Part shown: one piece after another, positions 1-8,349 of the stretch | How positions within the stretch are numbered: the first letter of the stretch is position 1 | How the letters are laid out: every line of letters starts with the position of its first letter | Source: Actinacidiphila paucisporea | Lineage (GTDB): Bacteria > Actinomycetota > Actinomycetes > Streptomycetales > Streptomycetaceae | Length of the DNA stretch: 64,000 nucleotides | Direction: 5' to 3' | NCBI RefSeq assembly: GCF_900142575.1 | Contig: NZ_FRBI01000028.1 | Coordinates: forward strand, 43,289 to 107,288 | Notes under the pieces: model-generated | Told to the model about the DNA's origin: nothing | Seen by the model: the letters and a program-made list of their open reading frames with translations, nothing else | The model's database searches: none | Made by a program: the position numbers and the translations under genes

Positions 1-1193
1 GCCGCGGTCGCCGCCGCCATGTCCACCGGGTGGTCGAGCTGGACCACCCCGATCGCGCCGAGCACCCGCACGTCGCGCACCCCGGGCAGCGCGGCGACCT
101 CCGCCAGGCCGTCCCGCAGGCCGGCCTCGATCCGCTTGACCTGCTGTGCCCAGTCCTGGCCGAGCAGCACGTCGAGCGAGGCGTTGGCGACGGCCGCGGC
201 CAGCGGGTTGCCCATGAAGGTCGGCCCGTGCGCGAGCACCGGCACCTCGCCGCGGGAGATCCCCTCCGCGACCCGGCTGGTGCACAGCGCGGCCGCCATC
301 GTCAGATAACCGCCGGTCAGCGCCTTGCCGACGCACATCACGTCCGGGCTGACCCCGGCGTGCCCGGCCGCGAACAGCTCGCCGGTACGCCCGAAGCCGG
401 TGGCGATCTCGTCGAAGACCAGCAGCACGTCGTGTTCGTCACAGGCCTCCCGCAGCACCCGCAGATACCCGGGGGAGTGGAAGGCCATACCCCCCGCTCC
501 CTGCACGACGGGCTCCACGACCACCGCGGCCAGCTCGGCGGCATGGCGGCCGATCAGCTCCCGCAAGTGCGCCGCGTACCGCGGGTCGGGACCGGCGTCG
601 AAGCCGGGGGGCGGCGCGTCGGCGAAGACCTGTTCCGGCAGCACCCCCGACCACAGCTGGTGCATGCCGCCGTCCGGGTCGCACACCGACATCGGCTGCC
701 AGGTGTCGCCGTGGTAGCCGCCGCGCCAGGTCAGCAGCCGGCGCTTGGCCGGCCGGCCCAGCGAACGCCAGAACTGCAGGCACATCTTGACCGCGACCTC
801 CACGGACACCGAACCCGAGTCGGCCAGGAAGACATGCCGCAGCGGCTCCGGCGTGATCTCCACCAGCCGGGCCGCCAGGCGGACGGCCGGCTCGTGCGTC
901 AGGCCGCCGAACATCACATGGCTCATCCGGTCCAGCTGGTCGCGCACCGCGTCGTCCAGCACCGGGTGCCGGTAGCCGTGGATCGCCGACCACCACGACG
1001 ACATCCCGTCGACCAGTTCGGTACGCCCCTGCGCCGGCGCCGCCAGCCGCAGCCGCACCCCCGACGCCGACTCGACCACCAGCGGCTCCTGGCGGCCGGG
1101 CATCGGGCCGTACGGATGCCAGACGTGCTGCCGGTCGAGGCCGAGCAGCACGTCGGGCGGCAGCGGGCCGGCCGCCGCGTAGGGCTCAGGCAT
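1..1193 (-). CDS. bioA: Adenosylmethionine-8-amino-7-oxononanoate aminotransferase (3' end outside window)
   Basis: BioA is the PLP-dependent aminotransferase that converts KAPA to DAPA, using SAM as amino donor, in cytosolic biotin synthesis. Visible hallmarks are the N-terminal WHPYGPM stretch, the SGSVSVEVAVKM segment, the GGYHGDT loop, the FDEIATGFGRTG region that holds the PLP-binding Asp, and the Schiff-base lysine in VGKALTGGY. The ATG start overlaps the bioB stop by 8 bp, so the two are translationally coupled. The reading frame runs off the left edge after about 397 codons, so only the extreme C-terminus is missing. bioD is not in the window and would be expected further left. Confidence 0.95.
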   Translation of the reverse strand, partial: MPEPYAAAGPLPPDVLLGLDRQHVWHPYGPMPGRQEPLVVESASGVRLRLAAPAQGRTELVDGMSSWWSAIHGYRHPVLDDAVRDQLDRMSHVMFGGLTHEPAVRLAARLVEITPEPLRHVFLADSGSVSVEVAVKMCLQFWRSLGRPAKRRLLTWRGGYHGDTWQPMSVCDPDGGMHQLWSGVLPEQVFADAPPPGFDAGPDPRYAAHLRELIGRHAAELAAVVVEPVVQGAGGMAFHSPGYLRVLREACDEHDVLLVFDEIATGFGRTGELFAAGHAGVSPDVMCVGKALTGGYLTMAAALCTSRVAEGISRGEVPVLAHGPTFMGNPLAAAVANASLDVLLGQDWAQQVKRIEAGLRDGLAEVAALPGVRDVRVLGAIGVVQLDHPVDMAAATA

Positions 1194-2364
1194 TGGGCGG
1201 CAGGTCCGTCCCCGCGCCGCGGCGGCGCACCGCGACCAGATCGGTACGCGCCGCCGGTACGGCCCCGGCGTCCACGGCAGGTACGGTCCCGGCGTCCGCC
1301 TCGTCGTGGCAGGCGTCTTCGCCGCCGCAGGCGCCCTCGCCCGTACCGCACATCCCGGAGCCCCGGTGGGCGGGCAGCGTCACGGTGTCCGCGCCCTCCA
1401 CCTCGAAGCCCGCGTCCGCGATCATGTCGAGGTCGGCCTGGCCCGCCTGGCCCTCACTGGTCAGATAGTCGCCCAGGAAGATCGAGTTGACCAGGTGCAG
1501 CGCCAGCGGCTGCATCGTCCGCAGGTGCACCTCGCGGCCGCCCGCGAGTCGCACCTCCACGTCCGGGCAGACGAACCTGACCATCGCCAGGATCCGCAGG
1601 CACCGCTGCGGGGTGAGATTCCACTCCTTCGCCAGCGGGGTGCCCTCGAAGGGGATCAGGAAGTTCACCGGCACCGAGTCGGGGTCCAGCTCGCGCAGCC
1701 CGAACACCACGTCCACCAGGTCCTCGTCGCTCTCACCCATGCCCGCGATCAGCCCGGAGCACGCGGAGAGCCCCGCCGCCTGCGCCTGCTGCACGGTGTC
1801 CACCCGATCGGCGTACGTATGGGTGGTGGTGATCGAACCGTACGTGCCCTCCGAGGTGTTGAGGTTGTGGTTGTACGCGTCCGCGCCCGCCGCCCGCAGC
1901 CGGTCGGCCTGGCCGCCGGACAGCAGCCCCAGGCACGCGCACACCTCGACGCCCTCGTTCTGGTCCTTGATCGCCGCGATGGTCTCCGAGACCCGGTCCA
2001 CGTCCCGGTCGGTCGGGCCGCGCCCGCTGGCCACCAGGCAGACCCGCTTGGCGCCGCCCGCCACCCCGGCGCTCGCCGCGGCGGCCGCCTCACCGGGTTT
2101 GAGCCACGTGTACTTCAGGATGCCCGCCTGCGAGCCGAGCCGCTGCGAGCAGTACGAGCAGTCCTCGGGACACAGCCCCGACTTGAGGTTGACCAGGTAG
2201 TTCAACTTCACCCGGCGGCCGAACCACTGGCGGCGCACCCGGCCCGCCGCGGCCACCACGTCCAGCAGGTCATCGTCGGAGGTCGCCAGTACGGCCAGCG
2301 CCTCTTCACGGCTGGGCAGCTCGCGTCGCAGCCCCTTGTCCACCAGTGCGGTCAGCAGATCCAT
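1186..2364 (-). CDS. bioB: Biotin synthase (radical SAM)
   Basis: BioB inserts sulfur into dethiobiotin in the last step of biotin synthesis. The radical-SAM cluster motif CPEDCSYC lies at residues 65-72, and the substrate-side YNHNLNTSEG and GLIAGMGES segments are intact. The ATG was chosen because GAGG sits 8 nt upstream; a longer open frame exists but has no ribosome site. The protein is 392 aa. It carries an unusual tail of about 55 residues after the normal end, rich in Cys and acidic residues near its start (MCGTGEGACGGEDAC) and then low complexity. The gene overlaps bioA by 8 bp and diverges from bioF. Confidence 0.96.
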   Translation of the reverse strand: MDLLTALVDKGLRRELPSREEALAVLATSDDDLLDVVAAAGRVRRQWFGRRVKLNYLVNLKSGLCPEDCSYCSQRLGSQAGILKYTWLKPGEAAAAASAGVAGGAKRVCLVASGRGPTDRDVDRVSETIAAIKDQNEGVEVCACLGLLSGGQADRLRAAGADAYNHNLNTSEGTYGSITTTHTYADRVDTVQQAQAAGLSACSGLIAGMGESDEDLVDVVFGLRELDPDSVPVNFLIPFEGTPLAKEWNLTPQRCLRILAMVRFVCPDVEVRLAGGREVHLRTMQPLALHLVNSIFLGDYLTSEGQAGQADLDMIADAGFEVEGADTVTLPAHRGSGMCGTGEGACGGEDACHDEADAGTVPAVDAGAVPAARTDLVAVRRRGAGTDLPPNA

Positions 2365-2429
2365 GGAGGGATCCTCGCCTACCGGACGCCCCGCGGCCAA
2401 TGACGGACCGCACAACAGCGGTGGCCCCT

Positions 2430-2449
2430 GGTGTGTGCATCACCACACC
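2430..2449. promoter_or_regulatory. Candidate operator palindrome between bioB and bioF
   Basis: The 169-bp divergent interval holds the inverted repeat GGTGTG-N8-CACACC, located between the two biotin promoters. This is where a biotin repressor such as BioQ or a BirA-type regulator would be expected to act. The repressor identity is inference; only the symmetry and position are seen. Confidence 0.35.
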
Positions 2450-2533
2450 CTGTGCACGATTGCGGGCCAGTACGTTGCAGGTGGACGCGGTCGGCCCGCC
2501 CGCCGCCCGACCGCCACGACCCCGGGGACCGCA

Positions 2534-3712
2534 GTGAAAAGCACACCGCCCACCGCACCGCACGACCCGTTCGGGTGGATCGCGGAGCACACCGCCGTAC
2601 GCGCCGCCGCCGGCCTGCACCGCGAACTGCGCCCCAGGCCCGCGCAGTCGCCGCTGCTCGACCTCGCGGGCAACGACTACCTCGGCCTGAGCCGCCACCC
2701 GGAGGTCACCCAGGCCGGCGCCGACGCGTGCCTGACCTGGGGCGCCGGCGCCACCGGCTCCCGGCTGGTCACCGGCAGCACCGCGCTGCACGCCGAACTC
2801 GAAGCGGAGATCGCCGACTTCACCGGCTTCGAGGCCGCCCTGGTACTGGCGTCCGGCTACGCCGCCAACCTCGCGGCCGTCACCGCGCTCACCGCCCAGG
2901 GCACCCTGCTGGTCTCCGACGCCGCCAACCACGCCTCGCTCATCGACGGCTGCCGGCTGTCCAGGGCCCGCACCGAGGTCGTGCCGCACGCCGACCCCGA
3001 CGCCGTGCGCAAGGCGCTCGCCGGACACACCGGACGGGCGGTCGTCGTCAGCGACGCGGTCTTCTCCGTCGACGGCGACGCGGCCCCACTCGCCGAACTC
3101 GCCGCCGCCGCCCGCGACAGCGGCGCCGCACTCCTGGTCGACGACGCCCACGGCCTCGGCGTCCTCGGCGACGGCGGCCGCGGCGCCCTCCACGCGGCCG
3201 GCCTCGCCGGGGCCCCCGACGTGGTGTGCACGGCGACCCTCTCCAAGTCGCTCGGCGCCCAGGGCGGCGTCGTCCTCGGCCCGGCCGCCGTCATCGACCA
3301 CCTGGTCAACGCGGCCCGCACCTTCATCTTCGACACCGGCCTCGCCCCCGCCGCGGCCGGCGCCGCCCTCGGCGCACTGCGCCTCCTGCGCCGCGAGCCT
3401 GACAGGCCGGCCCGCGCCCTCGCCGCGGCCCGCACCTTCCACCGCCTCCTCACCGCGGCCGGTCTCGACGCCGCCCCGCCCGACGCCTGCGTCGTCTCCG
3501 TCCGCGCGCCCTCGCCATCCGCAGCCGTCACCTGGGCCGCCGACTGCCGTTCCGCCGGCCTGTCCGTCGGCTGCTTCCGTCCCCCGTCCGTCCCCGACGG
3601 CATCTCCCGCCTCCGCCTCACGGCCAACGCCACCCTGACCGACGAGCAGATCGCCACGTCGGCATCCCTTCTCATCAGCACCGCCCCGCCCCTCGCCACC
3701 ACCACTGCCTAG
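2534..3712 (+). CDS. bioF: 8-amino-7-oxononanoate synthase
   Basis: BioF condenses pimeloyl-ACP (or -CoA) with L-alanine to give KAPA, the substrate of BioA. It is a 392-aa alpha-oxoamine synthase. Seen are LDLAGNDYLGLSRHP near the N-terminus, the GATGSRLVTGS loop, SDAVFSVDGD, VDDAHGLGVLG and the PLP lysine in TLSKSLGAQGG. The GTG at this position was chosen because the family's N-terminus begins here; the open frame continues about 66 codons upstream into the intergenic region without family similarity. It is divergent from bioB and followed by a strong hairpin. Confidence 0.95.
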   Translation: MKSTPPTAPHDPFGWIAEHTAVRAAAGLHRELRPRPAQSPLLDLAGNDYLGLSRHPEVTQAGADACLTWGAGATGSRLVTGSTALHAELEAEIADFTGFEAALVLASGYAANLAAVTALTAQGTLLVSDAANHASLIDGCRLSRARTEVVPHADPDAVRKALAGHTGRAVVVSDAVFSVDGDAAPLAELAAAARDSGAALLVDDAHGLGVLGDGGRGALHAAGLAGAPDVVCTATLSKSLGAQGGVVLGPAAVIDHLVNAARTFIFDTGLAPAAAGAALGALRLLRREPDRPARALAAARTFHRLLTAAGLDAAPPDACVVSVRAPSPSAAVTWAADCRSAGLSVGCFRPPSVPDGISRLRLTANATLTDEQIATSASLLISTAPPLATTTA

Positions 3713-3722
3713 CGCGTCTCCA

Positions 3723-3741
3723 GGGGCGCGGGAACCGCGCG
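3723..3741 (+). repeat. Dispersed GC-rich intergenic repeat, variant copy
   Basis: GGGGCGCGGGAACCGCGCG just after bioF is a one-off variant of the GGGGCGCGGGGAACTGCGCG element that also occurs at 14567 and, as an array, at 34400-34672. Such copies sit at gene 3' ends. Confidence 0.6.
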
Positions 3742-3755
3742 TGACCACGGCAACG

Positions 3756-3797
3756 GCCCCTGGGAGGCACCCCCCGCAAGGGGCGCCTCCCAGGGGC
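3756..3797. terminator. Hairpin terminator between convergent bioF and DUF397 gene
   Basis: GCCCCTGGGAGGC (3756-3768) pairs perfectly with GCCTCCCAGGGGC (3785-3797), with a further CCCC/GGGG pairing inside. There is no T-tract, which is usual in Streptomyces. Confidence 0.75.
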
Positions 3798-3880
3798 TCG
3801 GGGGACTGTGGGACCGTCCGCCTACGCGGCGGCACCGTGGAGTCCGTCACAGCACCCCGCGGGGAGCTGCGGCGAACGCC

Positions 3881-4132
3881 TCAGGCGGAGCGCAGGGCCC
3901 CGTCCGCCAGGGCGTGGACGAAAGAGGTCCACGCGGCCGTGGGAAAGAGCAGCGCGGGACCCGCGACGTCCTTGGAGTCGCGAACCGCGACCCGCCCGGA
4001 GGGCAACGCGGCGGCCTCCACGCAGTTGTTCGCGGCCGTGCTGTGGCTGCTGCGCCGCCAGGCCACGCCCACGAGCGTCGCACTGGAGGAAATGTGCCGG
4101 GGCGGCGACGGGGACAGGGACAGCGCGGTCAT
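3881..4132 (-). CDS. DUF397 domain protein
   Basis: This 83-aa protein shows the DUF397 signature: WRRSSHS near the centre, NNCVEAA, VAVRDSKD and a C-terminal LLFPTAAWTSFV. In streptomycetes these small proteins are encoded beside WhiJ-like XRE regulators and are thought to modulate them in development and antibiotic control. Its ATG overlaps the stop of the upstream XRE gene (ATGA), so the pair is translationally coupled. Molecular function of the family is unresolved. Confidence 0.88.
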   Translation of the reverse strand: MTALSLSPSPPRHISSSATLVGVAWRRSSHSTAANNCVEAAALPSGRVAVRDSKDVAGPALLFPTAAWTSFVHALADGALRSA

Positions 4133-5013
4133 AGTGCCTCCTTCGTGGGCCGCGGCATCCGCGAGAACTCGGAACCGATTCCAGCGATCAGCGCAGCCGA
4201 TTCCGCACAGGGAAGCGCACGATCACGCAATCGGGCGAACGCGGCGGCGTAAGCGGTGATGTCCTCTTTCCGATCGACACAGAGACTACTCGTCAGATGG
4301 TCGAGAACAACCACATCCAGATCAGCAATGCGCGGAAAGGAGAAGATGACGAAAGACCCCGTCACCCCTATGTGCCCGCCCGCGGCAAATGGCAGCACGT
4401 GCAGGGACACCTGCGGCAGCTCCGCGGCCTCTGCCAGGCTCCGCAGCTGACCTGCCATCACCTCGGGGCCGCCGACCTCGCGCCGCAGCACCGCCTCGTC
4501 GAGCACCGCGGTCAGCTCGAGCGGCGGGTCCTGGTGCAGCACCGTCTGCCGGGCGATGCGTACGTCCACCAACGCGTCCACCTCGCGCCGCCCGAGGTGC
4601 GGCATGACGTCCACCGTCAGCGCGTGCGCGTACGCCGGAGTCTGGAGCAACCCTGGCACCACGCTGGTCTCCATCGATCTGGCCCGGCAGGCCCCGGTCT
4701 CCAGGCTGATGAAGTCACGGTATTCGACCGGCAGCACCTCGCGGAAGTCGTGCCACCAGCCGCGCTGGTGGCCGTACCCGGCCAGTGTGCGCAGCAGGTC
4801 GCGAACGTCGCGGTCGCGTACCGCGTAGACGTCCAGCAGCAGGTTGACGTCCTCGGCCCGTACGCTGCTGCGGCCGGTCTCGATCCGGCTGACCTTCGAC
4901 TGGTGCCAGCCGGCCCGTTCCGCGGCCTCGCCGCTGGTCAGTCCGGCGAGATCACGCAGCCGGCGCAGCTCCGCGCCGAGCCTGCGCCTGCGTACGGCGG
5001 GCACTCTTTCCAT
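4129..5013 (-). CDS. XRE-family regulator with DUF5753 (WhiJ-like)
   Basis: A 294-aa cytosolic DNA-binding protein. Residues about 8-65 form a helix-turn-helix (RRLRDLAGLTSGEAAERAG, then QSKVSRIETGRSSV). The rest is a DUF5753 ligand- or partner-binding region with the typical VPGLLQTPAYA segment. The ATG encoding MERV was chosen because GAGGAGG lies about 11 nt upstream; an ATG 14 codons earlier lacks such a site. With the coupled DUF397 gene and the divergent HATPase it forms the classic abaA/whiJ-type gene triad, usually linked to differentiation control. Confidence 0.92.
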   Translation of the reverse strand: MERVPAVRRRRLGAELRRLRDLAGLTSGEAAERAGWHQSKVSRIETGRSSVRAEDVNLLLDVYAVRDRDVRDLLRTLAGYGHQRGWWHDFREVLPVEYRDFISLETGACRARSMETSVVPGLLQTPAYAHALTVDVMPHLGRREVDALVDVRIARQTVLHQDPPLELTAVLDEAVLRREVGGPEVMAGQLRSLAEAAELPQVSLHVLPFAAGGHIGVTGSFVIFSFPRIADLDVVVLDHLTSSLCVDRKEDITAYAAAFARLRDRALPCAESAALIAGIGSEFSRMPRPTKEAL

Positions 5014-5292
5014 CGTTTCCCACGCCTCCTCGGTGTGCGGCATGCGGCCCTGCACGCCGCCTTATTCACTCGATACGACAGTGTGCCGACCAAATGCGCT
5101 CTCACGTAGCAGAGTTCACCGTTTCGAGCGACAGATATATGCAGACACCTGTGGAGCGCCCGTATTGGCGGCACGATGAGTGTCATTCTGGCGCGAACCC
5201 GACGTAAGCGTGGCGGCCCAATTCCCGGGCCGTCCCGCTCCGGCGCAGGTGCGCACCGGAGCCAGGTCACGGCGGGAAAGGGAAGCGTCGCC

Positions 5293-5721
5293 ATGGCAGA
5301 TCTTCAGGAAGCATCCGTCACCCTGCCGAGCGACCCCGCGTCGGTGACGACGGCCAGACGCTATGTGTGCGGTGTGCTCGCCGAGTGGGGGCTGCCGGCC
5401 GGGGCCCCGGCCGTCGACGCGGTACGCCTGATCGTGTCGGAGCTGGCCACCAACGCGGTTCTGCACACCTCGGGGCTGTCGCCGACCTTCACCGTCGACG
5501 TACGGCTCGAGCGCTCCGAGCAGTTGCACATCGGCGTCACCGACAGTCACCCGCGCTGGCCGCGGCAGGAGGTCGCGGCGGTGCAGCAGGACAACGGCCG
5601 CGGAATGGTGATCGTCCGCCACCTCACCGCGGAGTCCGGCGGCAGCCTCCAGGTCACGCCGACCGACGACGGGGGGAAGACGGTGTGGATCATGCTTCCG
5701 TGGGCGGTCCCGGTCGGCTGA
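5293..5721 (+). CDS. ATP-binding anti-sigma-factor-kinase-like protein
   Basis: A 142-aa HATPase_c_2 protein. The N-box is LIVSELATNAVLHT and the G1-type box is DNGRGMVIV, as in RsbW/SpoIIAB-like serine kinases, but it lacks any sensor or receiver part. Streptomyces has many such orphan ATPases beside WhiJ-like regulators. The ATG follows GGAAAGGGAAGC; the open frame extends 39 codons upstream but without a plausible start site. It diverges from the XRE gene over a 279-bp interval that must hold both promoters. The target protein is unknown. Confidence 0.88.
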   Translation: MADLQEASVTLPSDPASVTTARRYVCGVLAEWGLPAGAPAVDAVRLIVSELATNAVLHTSGLSPTFTVDVRLERSEQLHIGVTDSHPRWPRQEVAAVQQDNGRGMVIVRHLTAESGGSLQVTPTDDGGKTVWIMLPWAVPVG

Positions 5722-6084
5722 GCTGCCGGCGGGCGGCTAGCGGCGGCCCGCGGCGGCCTGCGGGCGGGGGCACGGAGTCGGTCGCGAACGGGCCGGGGAG
5801 CGAGCCCCGGGTGGGCCGTCCACGGAAACGGGCGACCTTCACAGGATCCTCACACGCGAACACCGCCCAGGTCGGCGGGTGTTCGGGCGACGGGAGTCGA
5901 CAGCGGGGCTGCCGGTGTCACTTCACCAACTGTTGACACATCCGTAGCGGGGGCGGAACATCCGAGCGCGGGAGAGCGCTCTCCGAGGCCCTTCCGAGTT
6001 CCTCAGGAACGCCGGTGCCGCGCAACCCGGCGAGTGGGCTGTCATGCCCGCAACACCCCCCACTGCGCACAGAAGGAGGTTTCC
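5722..6084. other. Gene-free interval upstream of DUF1996 gene
   Basis: No supported ORF. It holds GC-rich inverted stretches after the HATPase gene (possible terminator), the AT-richer CCAACTGTTGACAC at 5926-5939 with a TTGACA -35-like element, and the palindrome at 5971-5984. Confidence 0.5.
5971..5984. promoter_or_regulatory. Palindrome GGAGAGCGCTCTCC, LacI-type operator candidate
   Basis: A perfect 14-bp palindrome with central CG, 101 bp upstream of the DUF1996 start. Operators of the LacI family in Streptomyces carbohydrate genes (for example the CebR box TGGGAGCGCTCCCA) have this architecture. A second copy lies at 7239-7252 just after the gene. Confidence 0.5.
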
Positions 6085-7194
6085 ATGCCACGGAGGCCGA
6101 GAAGGATCCCCGGGCTGCTCGTCGCCCTCGCACTGGTCACGGTCGGCGGCGGCGCGCTGCTGACCGCGAACGCGACGGCGGACACGCCGTCCGCCGCGAC
6201 ACCGCAGAAGGCGGCGCCGGCGGCCGGTCAGGCGATGGCGGAGATGCCGGGTATGGCGGTGTCGAACCAGACGTCCGGCGACGACCCGGACGGTGACGGT
6301 TACATCATGGCCAATCCGCCGGTGACCGGCGTGACGCCCTCGATGTACGACCCGCCGCACGCGTACTTCCACGAGTTCCAGGCCAAGTGCGCGCCGGACC
6401 ACACCGCCCCCGACGACCCGATCGTCTACCCGGGCCAGCCCGGCAAGTCCCATGACCACACGTTCATGGGCAACACCAGCACCAACGCCAACTCCACGAC
6501 GGCCTCGTTGGAGGCGGCCGGTGGGACCGCGTGTCTGGCGCCGGGCGACAAGTCGGCCTACTGGATGCCGAGTCTGTTCAACGGCGCCCAGAAGATCCTC
6601 CCCGTAGGACCGCAGACGATCTACTACAAGTCGTCGGTCAACGACTACACGTCGGTGCGGCCGTTCCCCAAGGGCCTGCGGTTCGTGGTCGGCAGCCCGA
6701 TGCAGACCCAGGACGAGTTCAAGAACCTCAAAGGCACCGTCGAGGGTTGGGAGTGCGGGACCAGCTACCACAACTGGAACTTCCCGGCGAGCTGCCCCAA
6801 CACCCCCGACACGCAGCTGAACATCCGGCTGCAGGCGCCCAGTTGCTGGGACGGCATCCACCTCGACACCCCTGACCACAAGAGCCACATGGCTTATCCG
6901 GTCGCTTCCGGGGCGAACCAGAACGTCTGCCCGGCCGACCACCCGGTCGCGCTGCCGATGATCGAGTTCAAGATGGCCTGGCCGGTCAACGGCGACATGT
7001 CGCAGGTGCACCTGGCCAGCGGCGCCGGCTTCTCCTTCCACTACGACTTCTTCGCCGACTGGGACACCGCGACCCAGGCCGCGATGGTCACCCACTGCAT
7101 CAACGGCGGCCTGCAGTGCGACGCCCACGGCTACGACCAGTCGCAGCCCGGCAGGGGTGCCGTTCTCGACGGCAACTACCGCCTCATCCACTGA
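6085..7194 (+). CDS. Secreted DUF1996 protein
   Basis: A 369-aa exported protein. It has an Arg-rich N-terminus, a hydrophobic core (LLVALALVTVGGGALL) and a signal-peptidase-like site after NATA-DT. The body matches the DUF1996 family known mainly from fungal secreted proteins and some actinomycetes: HDHTFMGNTS, the SAYWMPSL segment, several paired cysteines and the SHMAYP motif. Many His, Asp and Cys residues suggest a metal- or glycan-related extracellular role, but no reaction is established. AAGGAGG lies 6 nt before the ATG. The upstream LacI-type palindrome hints at carbohydrate control. Confidence 0.85.
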   Translation: MPRRPRRIPGLLVALALVTVGGGALLTANATADTPSAATPQKAAPAAGQAMAEMPGMAVSNQTSGDDPDGDGYIMANPPVTGVTPSMYDPPHAYFHEFQAKCAPDHTAPDDPIVYPGQPGKSHDHTFMGNTSTNANSTTASLEAAGGTACLAPGDKSAYWMPSLFNGAQKILPVGPQTIYYKSSVNDYTSVRPFPKGLRFVVGSPMQTQDEFKNLKGTVEGWECGTSYHNWNFPASCPNTPDTQLNIRLQAPSCWDGIHLDTPDHKSHMAYPVASGANQNVCPADHPVALPMIEFKMAWPVNGDMSQVHLASGAGFSFHYDFFADWDTATQAAMVTHCINGGLQCDAHGYDQSQPGRGAVLDGNYRLIH

Positions 7195-7204
7195 CCCGCC
7201 CTGG

Positions 7205-7252
7205 GCGCTCTCCCGGGCGGGTTCTCTTCGACCCTCCGGGAGAGCGCTCTCC
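7205..7252. terminator. Hairpin after DUF1996 gene merging into a second GGGAGAGCGCTCTCC palindrome
   Basis: GCGCTCTCCCGG (7205-7216) pairs with CCGGGAGAGCGC (7236-7247), a terminator-like stem between convergent genes. The 3' arm runs on to form the palindrome GGGAGAGCGCTCTCC (7238-7252), identical in its core to the one at 5971-5984. Confidence 0.6.
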
Positions 7253-7314
7253 AAGGTCATCCGGTGCGCGTGCCCGCCTTCGCCTCGGGCCGCGCACCGC
7301 CGCGCCGGCGGAGG

Positions 7315-7794
7315 TCACACCCGGCCGTACCACACGCTCCGGGTCCAGATGCGCTCCAGCCTGACCCGCGCGCCCGTCTTCGGGGCGTGCCAGATCTCGC
7401 CGCCGCCGGCGTAGATCCCGACGTGGTAGACCGACGAGCTGGACGAACCGGAGTGGAAGAACACCAGGTCGCCCGCCCTGCGCGCGGACGCGGCGACGTG
7501 CGTGGTGCTGCCGTACTGGGCCGCGGCGGTGCGCGGCAGCTTCCTGCCCGCCTGCCTGAACGAGTACAGCGTCAGGCCCGAGCAGTCGAAGCGGTTGGGG
7601 CCGGCCGCGCCCCACTGGTAGGGCGAACCCTGCTTGGAGGCCGCCACGCCGAGGGCCTTCGCGGCCAGGGTGGCGGCTCCCGCCTGCTGTGCGGCGCCCG
7701 GCAGCAGCGCCGGTACGGTCACCGCCGCGGCGGTGAGCACGGACGCTGCCCCGATCCGGGACAGCCGTGCGGACAGCGCGAGAGGCGCGGTCAT
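7315..7794 (-). CDS. Secreted NlpC/P60 peptidoglycan hydrolase
   Basis: A 159-aa exported cell-wall peptidase. After a signal peptide (about residues 1-40, AVTVPALLPGAAQQAGA) comes a compact NlpC/P60 domain: nucleophile Cys in RFDCSGLTLYSF, the catalytic His in VYHVGIYAGGG, and the third polar residue in the EIWHAPKTG segment. Such enzymes cleave D-Glu-meso-DAP bonds in the stem peptide. No SH3 or LysM targeting module is present. The ATG preceded by GAAGGG was chosen over the longer frame because that longer frame lies inside the riboswitch. Expression is probably governed by the c-di-AMP riboswitch directly upstream. Confidence 0.92.
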   Translation of the reverse strand: MTAPLALSARLSRIGAASVLTAAAVTVPALLPGAAQQAGAATLAAKALGVAASKQGSPYQWGAAGPNRFDCSGLTLYSFRQAGRKLPRTAAAQYGSTTHVAASARRAGDLVFFHSGSSSSSVYHVGIYAGGGEIWHAPKTGARVRLERIWTRSVWYGRV

Positions 7795-7811
7795 GTGCAA
7801 CCCTTCGTCGT

Positions 7812-8000
7812 CAGCCTGCGAAGGATGACCTGTCGGGTTCGAGCAGGCGAAGATGCCCGGCCGCATGCAGCGGCTTCACCCCAAGAGACGGCCCGTACGT
7901 GCTGCGGGCGCGTCCCGTCGTGCCTGGGTCCTCCGCTCCCGCCGTTGCACTCGCTTCGACCTGGCATCCGCACGCCGGCGGGATTCGGCGTCCGTGCGGA
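7812..8000 (-). promoter_or_regulatory. c-di-AMP riboswitch (ydaO/yuaA type)
   Basis: Read on the minus strand, the leader of the NlpC/P60 gene shows the conserved ydaO elements in order: GGACGCCGAATCC, GGAGCGGAGGACCCA, TTGGGGTGAA, CGAACCCGACAG followed by TCATCC, and GCAGGC. In actinobacteria this class sits upstream of rpf and nlpC-type wall hydrolase genes and turns them down when c-di-AMP is high. It ends about 20 nt before the start codon. Confidence 0.9.
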
Positions 8001-8349
8001 CCGCCCCGCCACGGCGGCGGGGGCTTGTCGTCACCACGGATCGTGACGCACGCCGCGCGCCGGCGCCGGTCGAGAAACGCCCGATGTGAGTCTCGTCACA
8101 CTGCGGCCGCCCGGGTGACGGCGTTGCGCCTTCCGGGTGGACCGTGTTTTCGGCAGCCCGTGTGACCTGCGCGCTTGCGGCCCGGGGGCAAACGGGCGCG
8201 CAACCGCGCCGCCGTCCGGCGCCGGGTTGCCGATCCGCCAATGGGCTGACCCGATGTTCGGCCGAACCGGGGTCGGCGGCGCCGCTGAGTGACGAACGCG
8301 GGCGCCGGCCCCCCTCCGGCCCACCTCCGGTCGCCCTTGATCCGCCCGC

